From Knoellia koreensis (lineage in GTDB: Bacteria > Actinomycetota > Actinomycetes > Actinomycetales > Dermatophilaceae): 64,000 nucleotides of DNA. Below, piece by piece: positions 59,802 through 64,000 of the stretch (positions are counted from its first letter, which is position 1; every line of letters starts with the position of its first letter). The stretch is from contig NZ_JABEPQ010000002.1 in NCBI RefSeq assembly GCF_013041615.1, positions 930,001-994,000 of the forward strand, given 5' to 3'. The position numbers and the translations under genes were made by a program. The notes beneath the pieces are model-generated. The model was not told the origin of the DNA. It was given only the letters and a program-made list of their open reading frames with translations, and did no database searches.

Positions 59802-60662
59802 TCAGCGGGAGAAGATCGGCAGGAAGACCACCGTGAACACCACGACCCCGGGCAGCAACGAGGACGCGGCGGCCGACGCGAGCTGCGAGCGCGGGTGGGC
59901 CGCGGCGGGCAGGGGCGCCAGCACCCGACGGGCCGCGTGCGACACGGCTGCCGTCAGCAGCCCGAGCAGCGCACCGAGGGCCGGCGACGGACCGCCGCCG
60001 AGCACTGCGACGGCCATGGCGGCGAGGCCACCGGCGAGCATCGCGATGAACAGCGCCCACTGCCGGGTGCGGTGCACCGCGATAAGGGGGTCGGCGAGGG
60101 CGCCGACCCCAAGGCCCGCCATGGCACAGGCGAGCGCGTGGGAGCCGTCGAGCGCATGGGGGACGGCGGAGTATGCCGTGCCGGCGGCGATGATCGCGAG
60201 GCCGGCGATGCTCGCGGCCATGGACTCGGTGAGGCGCGGGCGACCGTCGCGACGCAACAGCTGGTGCAGGAAGGCCCCGATGACGGCCACCGCGAGCGCC
60301 GCGGGCATCCACCGCAGCCAGGGGTCGTCCGGTGTCAGCAGCACCGCCGCCGCGAGCAGCAGGGTTCCGGCCGCGAGCACACCCGTGGTGCCGCGGGGGC
60401 TCGGCAGCCCGAGCAGCCAGGGCCAGCCCCACGCGAGGACGAGCCCCCCGAGCGCCACCGCGAGGACGACGAACCGCGGGCTGGCGTAGCCCGTCAGGGC
60501 GATGAGAGCCGCCAGGGCCACCGTCCCGGCAATGGTCAGCGGCCTGACCGCGGTCGCGCGGCGCGGCAACGGGACACGCCCGTGCGCCGCCTCCCGGCGC
60601 TCTCGCCGAGTCAGGGGCAGGACCGGCGACGGCTCCTGCTTCTCCTCTGACACAAGGGGCAT
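59802..60662 (-). CDS. Polytopic membrane protein, unknown
   Basis: 286 residues: a basic cytosolic N-terminus of about 45 residues (LPLTRRERREAAHGRVPLPR) and seven to eight hydrophobic helices. No recognised domain. It follows moaD by 7 bases on the same strand. A TTG at 60683 overlapping moaD is an alternative start. Confidence 0.68.
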   Translation of the reverse strand: MPLVSEEKQEPSPVLPLTRRERREAAHGRVPLPRRATAVRPLTIAGTVALAALIALTGYASPRFVVLAVALGGLVLAWGWPWLLGLPSPRGTTGVLAAGTLLLAAAVLLTPDDPWLRWMPAALAVAVIGAFLHQLLRRDGRPRLTESMAASIAGLAIIAAGTAYSAVPHALDGSHALACAMAGLGVGALADPLIAVHRTRQWALFIAMLAGGLAAMAVAVLGGGPSPALGALLGLLTAAVSHAARRVLAPLPAAAHPRSQLASAAASSLLPGVVVFTVVFLPIFSR

Positions 60663-60669
60663 CCTTGCA

Positions 60670-60930
60670 TCACCCTCCGGCAAACGGTGGCAGTACCTCG
60701 ACGACGGCGCCGTCGGGCACGGCAGCGTCCCGCTGGGCGCTGCGCCCGTCGAGCAGCAGGCTGCTCACGGCCGCCACCGGGGCCAGCTCCGGGCGCAGCG
60801 CGGTGGCCGCCGCGACGACGTCACCGACCGTCGCGCAGCCGGTCACGACGTCGCTGTCGACACCGGCCGCAGCGCGCGCAGCCGCCCAGTAGCGGACGGT
60901 GACCGCACCGCCCTTCGGGCCACCCGGCAT
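60670..60930 (-). CDS. MoaD/ThiS-family sulfur carrier
   Basis: 86 residues, ubiquitin-like: [14 protein letters not shown] at the start, [33 protein letters not shown] at the end with the essential Gly-Gly terminus (read in parts). MoaD of molybdopterin synthase is favoured by the RYWAAAR opening. GAGGAG precedes ATG 60930. No moaE is adjacent. A molybdenum link to the mod operon at 13-16 kb is plausible. Confidence 0.84.
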   Translation of the reverse strand: MPGGPKGGAVTVRYWAAARAAAGVDSDVVTGCATVGDVVAAATALRPELAPVAAVSSLLLDGRSAQRDAAVPDGAVVEVLPPFAGG

Positions 60931-61043
60931 ACCGGCTCCTCGTCGTCGTGGTCGGCGTCGGAAGACGCCGCGTTGGTGAGACAACGATCTCACCATGCGT
61001 CGGCACCCGCTCCGACGGGCCCCGCCCCGTACCCTTGGTGGGC

Positions 61044-61733
61044 ATGGCTCGTCTCCTGCTGCTGACGAACACCCTGGCGCCCAGCGCCGAGGTGCTTCCG
61101 GCGCTGGGCCTGCTGAGCCACCACGTGCGGGTGCTGCCCGCCGAACCCACCGCCCTGGTCGATGCTCCCCCGGCCGACGCCGTCATGCTCGACGCCCGCC
61201 GCGAGCTGGCCGTCGCGCGGTCGCTGTGCCGGGTCTTGCGCGTCAGCGGCATGTCCGTGCCGCTGCTCGCGATCGTGACCGAGGGCGGCCTCGCCGGCCT
61301 CACCGCCGAATGGGGCGTCGACGACGTGCTGCTCGACTCGGCCGGTCCCGCGGAGGTCGAGGCGCGGCTGCGGCTGGCCACCGGCCGGCTCGCCGAGGCG
61401 ACCGAGCCCGAGGACGTCCAGATCACCGCCGGCGACGTCACCATCGACGAGGCGACCTACTCCGCGCGGGTCAAGGGGCGGCTGCTCGACCTGACCTACA
61501 AGGAGTTCGAGCTGCTCAAGTACCTCGCCCAGCACCCCGGCCGCGTCTTCTCGCGCGCCCAGCTGCTGCAGGAGGTCTGGGGCTACGACTACTACGGCGG
61601 CACGCGCACGGTGGACGTCCACGTGCGGCGGCTGCGCGCCAAGCTCGGCACCGACCACGAGGTGCTGATCGGCACGGTCCGCAACGTCGGCTACCGCTTC
61701 GTGCCCGCCGAGGAAGCCCTCGCGGACAGCTGA
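61044..61733 (+). CDS. glnR: Nitrogen regulator GlnR
   Basis: 229 residues, orphan OmpR-type regulator. [20 protein letters not shown] and [19 protein letters not shown] match streptomycete GlnR, whose receiver is atypical and not conventionally phosphorylated. The winged helix is complete ([34 protein letters not shown]). It controls nitrogen assimilation. TACCCT lies 14 bases before the ATG. Confidence 0.93.
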   Translation: MARLLLLTNTLAPSAEVLPALGLLSHHVRVLPAEPTALVDAPPADAVMLDARRELAVARSLCRVLRVSGMSVPLLAIVTEGGLAGLTAEWGVDDVLLDSAGPAEVEARLRLATGRLAEATEPEDVQITAGDVTIDEATYSARVKGRLLDLTYKEFELLKYLAQHPGRVFSRAQLLQEVWGYDYYGGTRTVDVHVRRLRAKLGTDHEVLIGTVRNVGYRFVPAEEALADS

Positions 61734-61746
61734 CTGCGGCGCACCT

Positions 61747-61836
61747 CAGCTTTTCCGCGTCATGCGGGAACTGTGAGGTTCGCTCGGTCTACTAAGGCGA
61801 GCGAAGCCAACTTTCGCGCATGACGCGGGAAAGCTG
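61747..61836. repeat. 90-bp inverted repeat element
   Basis: Arms CAGCTTTTCCGCGTCATGCG (61747-61766) and its complement with one mismatch (61817-61836), with inner pairing GGTTCGCTCG / CGAGCGAA. The 20-mer arm is identical to 53685-53704. It lies 13 bases after the glnR stop. Confidence 0.8.
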
Positions 61837-61854
61837 TGGCGCGGGGAAAAGGCT

Positions 61855-61889
61855 GCGGCGCCTCCCCGACGTGGTCGGGGAGGCGCCGC
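61855..61889. terminator. Bidirectional terminator hairpin
   Basis: Perfect 16-bp stem (GCGGCGCCTCCCCGAC arm) with a GTG loop, between the convergent glnR and 5'-nucleotidase genes; a GTATGCC motif follows at 61894. Confidence 0.85.
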
Positions 61890-61926
61890 CTTCGTATGCC
61901 GCGTGGCTACCGGGAGTGCCCCGGCG

Positions 61927-63750
61927 TCAGTTGGCGGTGATCCGGGTCAGCGGGCCCGGGGTGTAGGGCGAGTTCGCCTCGAGGTAGTTGGCGAACGCGT
62001 CGATGTCCAGACCGCCGTAGTAGACGTTCGTGCCCTTGGCCATCGTCGCAAACCCGTCGCCACCGCCCTGCAGGAAGTTGTTGGTGACGACCCGGTAGGT
62101 CTGGGTGTCGACCAACGGCTGCCCATTGACGGTCACGGCCCCGAGGGTGGTGCCGGAGTAGCTGTAGTTGAACCCGGCGTTGACCTGCAGGATCTTGCGA
62201 CCGGTGCCAGCGTTGGCGCCACTCCACTGCTCGTTCAGCACCTGCTTGATCTGCGCTCCGGTGAGGTCGAGCGAGACGAGGTAGTTGTTGAACGGCTGGA
62301 CCGTGAAGGCCTCCTCGAACGTGATGTCGCCGGGCGCCTCACCGTAGGGCGAGTTGGCGTACGTCAGGTCGGAGCGGATGCCGCCGGGGTTCATGAACGC
62401 GATGACGGGCTTCTGGCCGTTCGTCACGACCGACGGGTCGGCGAGCTGGGCGTCGGCGATGAGGTCACCGAGCTGGGACTCACCCGCGGAGTTCTGCGTG
62501 CGCGTCACGTCGGTGTTGACGTGGCCGATGACCCGGCTGGCGATGGGCTTCACCAGCTCCTTGTAGGTGTTGATGATCGAGGTCTGCGTGGGGTCCTTGG
62601 GCACCTCACGCGAGACGATCATGTTGGCGCTGCTGACCGAGGTCCGCACGATGTCCTGGGTGCGACGGTCGTAGGTCAGGTTGGTGTCGGTGAACAGCCG
62701 GCCGAACGACGAAGCCGAGGTGACCATGCGCTGCTGGCCCTTGGGGTCCGGGACGTTGCAGACGTAGGGCTGGTGGGTGTGGCCGGAGACGATCATGTCG
62801 ATGGCCGGGTCGAGGTTCTTGGCGATCGGAAGGATCGGGCTGTCGGCCGCGAGGGTCCCGCCCTTGGCGCAGGTGTAGTCGTACGTCGGGTTGACGGTGT
62901 ACGGCTTGTTGTCCGGGCCGTACCAGACCTGCTGGTTCGGGACGCCACCTTGGTGGATGAGGACGACGATCGCGTTGACGCCCTTCTTCTTCAGCTCGGG
63001 CACGAGCTTGTTGGCGGTCGTCACCTCGTCCTTGAACTCCAGCCCGGCGACACCGGCGGCGGTGACGATCGAGGGAGTGTCCTTGAGGGTCATGCCGATG
63101 AAGCCGATCTTGGCGCCCTTGACCTTCTTGATCGTGTAGGCCGGCAGGATCGTCTTGTCGGTGCCGGCGTAGTCGACGTTGGCCGCGAGGTAGTCGAAGT
63201 TCGCGCCGGTGAAGGTCTTGCCGCCGGGGCAGGAGTCCTGGTTGTTGGCGCCGGCACCGTCATCGATGCAGCCGCCGTCGGCCATGCGCTGGAGCTCCTT
63301 GTAGCCCTCGTCGAACTCGTGGTTGCCCACGGCGCTGGCGTCGAGCTTCATCGCGTTGAGCGCCTCGATGGTGGGCTCGTCGTGGAACGCGGCCGACAGG
63401 AACGGCGAGGCGCCGATGAGATCACCAGCGGCGACGGTGAGCGAGTTGGGGTGGCCCTTGCGCGCGTTCGCCAGGTTGGTGGCGAGGTACTCCGCGCCAC
63501 CCGCGTCCTTGGTCACGTCCACGGCCTTGCCCGTGGCGGGGTCGAGCCGGTGGTCGACCGTGACCCGGCCGCTGGAGCCCGACGGCGGCTCGAGGTTGCC
63601 GTGGAAGTCGTTGAAGCTCAGGAGCTGGATGTCCATCGTCGGGCCGTTCTTGGCGGCCGTGGCGGTGCCACCGGCGGTTGCGGCGACGGTCGCAGCGGCG
63701 GCTGCGACGGCCACCACGCCCACCAGCCGGCGAGTGCGTGAGTGCGTCAT
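61927..63750 (-). CDS. Secreted 5'-nucleotidase / 2',3'-cyclic phosphodiesterase
   Basis: 607 residues with a signal peptide (RRLVGVVAVAAAAATVAATA). Metallophosphoesterase domain: LLSFNDFHGNLEPP (Asp, His), AVGNHEFDEG (Asn-His), IVSGHTHQPYV (His pair); C-terminal substrate domain from about residue 390 with MNPGGIRSDL and NNFLQGGGDGF. It removes phosphate from extracellular nucleotides. AAGGACG is 8 bases before the ATG. No clear PHO box seen. Confidence 0.92.
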   Translation of the reverse strand: MTHSRTRRLVGVVAVAAAAATVAATAGGTATAAKNGPTMDIQLLSFNDFHGNLEPPSGSSGRVTVDHRLDPATGKAVDVTKDAGGAEYLATNLANARKGHPNSLTVAAGDLIGASPFLSAAFHDEPTIEALNAMKLDASAVGNHEFDEGYKELQRMADGGCIDDGAGANNQDSCPGGKTFTGANFDYLAANVDYAGTDKTILPAYTIKKVKGAKIGFIGMTLKDTPSIVTAAGVAGLEFKDEVTTANKLVPELKKKGVNAIVVLIHQGGVPNQQVWYGPDNKPYTVNPTYDYTCAKGGTLAADSPILPIAKNLDPAIDMIVSGHTHQPYVCNVPDPKGQQRMVTSASSFGRLFTDTNLTYDRRTQDIVRTSVSSANMIVSREVPKDPTQTSIINTYKELVKPIASRVIGHVNTDVTRTQNSAGESQLGDLIADAQLADPSVVTNGQKPVIAFMNPGGIRSDLTYANSPYGEAPGDITFEEAFTVQPFNNYLVSLDLTGAQIKQVLNEQWSGANAGTGRKILQVNAGFNYSYSGTTLGAVTVNGQPLVDTQTYRVVTNNFLQGGGDGFATMAKGTNVYYGGLDIDAFANYLEANSPYTPGPLTRITAN

Positions 63751-63849
63751 GTGTGCGTCCTTGCAGGTCAGAGCCGGCCTGGCGTGGCCGGACCCGTGCA
63801 CGCTAACGGGGCGCGGGCCTTTGCGGAAGATGCATGGTGCAATGCTTCC

Positions 63850-64000
63850 GTGTCCTCACCTGACGTTCGCCCGGCCGACTCACTGACCCCGACGGAGCAG
63901 GCCGCCGTCGCTTCCCTGCAGGAACGTGCGGTCGCCGCTGATGGCGTGCGGCCGCTGTCCGAGCAGTCGGTGCTGTCGCTCACCTCCCCGCCCGGCCGGG
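63850..64000 (+). CDS. mshD: Partial CDS, probable mycothiol synthase N-terminus
   Basis: 50 codons open to the window end from GTG 63850: SSPDVRPADSLTPTEQ, then LQERAVAADGVRPLSEQSV. The AADGVxPLSEQ segment resembles the start of MshD, the acetyltransferase finishing mycothiol, and glnR-mshD proximity is known in actinobacteria. Truncated by the window edge, so the assignment is provisional. Confidence 0.6.
   Translation, partial: MSSPDVRPADSLTPTEQAAVASLQERAVAADGVRPLSEQSVLSLTSPPGR

Noticed and set aside
63750-63850. PHO box upstream of the 5'-nucleotidase
   Set aside because: No GTTCACC-like direct repeats could be seen in the divergent gap.

Overview
The window is high-GC DNA (roughly 70% by eye) from an actinobacterium. 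The evidence is an actinobacterial gene set: mycothiol genes (mshA, and what looks like the start of mshD), carD, senX3-regX3, glnR, an Rpf-type muralytic factor, an HbhA-like protein, DtxR-type iron boxes, and many leaderless genes with a TANNNT -10 box 12-13 nt before the start codon. Gene content and style would suit Intrasporangiaceae or a neighbouring family, but this is inference. I see no plasmid, phage, IS or CRISPR hallmark, so this looks like ordinary chromosome.

Layout. 0-2.4 kb: two ArsR-family repressors (one KmtR-like), a cation diffusion facilitator and a secreted HNH nuclease. 2.5-8 kb: ung, a GDSL hydrolase, argS, then acyl-CoA dehydrogenase plus SDR. 8-10 kb: an iron-controlled siderophore-interacting protein, an AraC regulator and a candidate structured RNA. 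10-19 kb: GNAT, gabT, stand-alone LigD-type polymerase, modABC with a TOBE regulator, a truncated phosphotransferase, FAH-family hydrolase, glyoxalase-fold protein, methyltransferase. 19.5-24.7 kb: tRNA-Thr, c-di-AMP riboswitch with rpf, a protein kinase/ThrE-type exporter pair, a CBS protein. 24.8-31 kb: otsAB, a LacI-family regulator, an MsiK-like ATPase, a DUF4032 protein. 31-42 kb: small membrane proteins, then rlmB-cysS, a secreted phosphoesterase, ispF, MFS, ispD, carD and an lpqE-like lipoprotein. 42-55 kb: regX3-senX3, phoU, an ECF sigma operon, gpmA, a YbjN protein, mshA, DUF2516, dtd, asparaginase, hbhA-like gene and its XRE neighbour. 55-64 kb: BKACE, ygfZ-fur, an LCP protein, nitrobindin with a 32-aa partner, DsrE-like protein, moaD, glnR, a secreted 5'-nucleotidase and the partial mshD.

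From memory, rlmB-cysS-ispF-ispD-carD-lpqE, regX3-senX3-gpm-ybjN-mshA...hbhA and glnR-mshD resemble three separate M. tuberculosis neighbourhoods; here they lie next to each other with other genes interleaved.

Regulation readable from sequence: metal (KmtR operator over its own start codon), iron (DtxR-like boxes), phosphate (PHO boxes before phoU/senX3 and before the secreted phosphoesterase), c-di-AMP (riboswitch before rpf) and alpha-glucoside type sugar control (palindrome before the LacI gene).

The most unusual signal is not a gene. The heptamer GGCATAC/GTATGCC occurs about 71 times by eye, roughly once per 0.9 kb, in both orientations, in genes and between them. In genes it appears in every reading frame and forces rare codons (ATA, TAT, GCA). 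A second layer consists of long intergenic palindromes, several of which bracket small gene modules.
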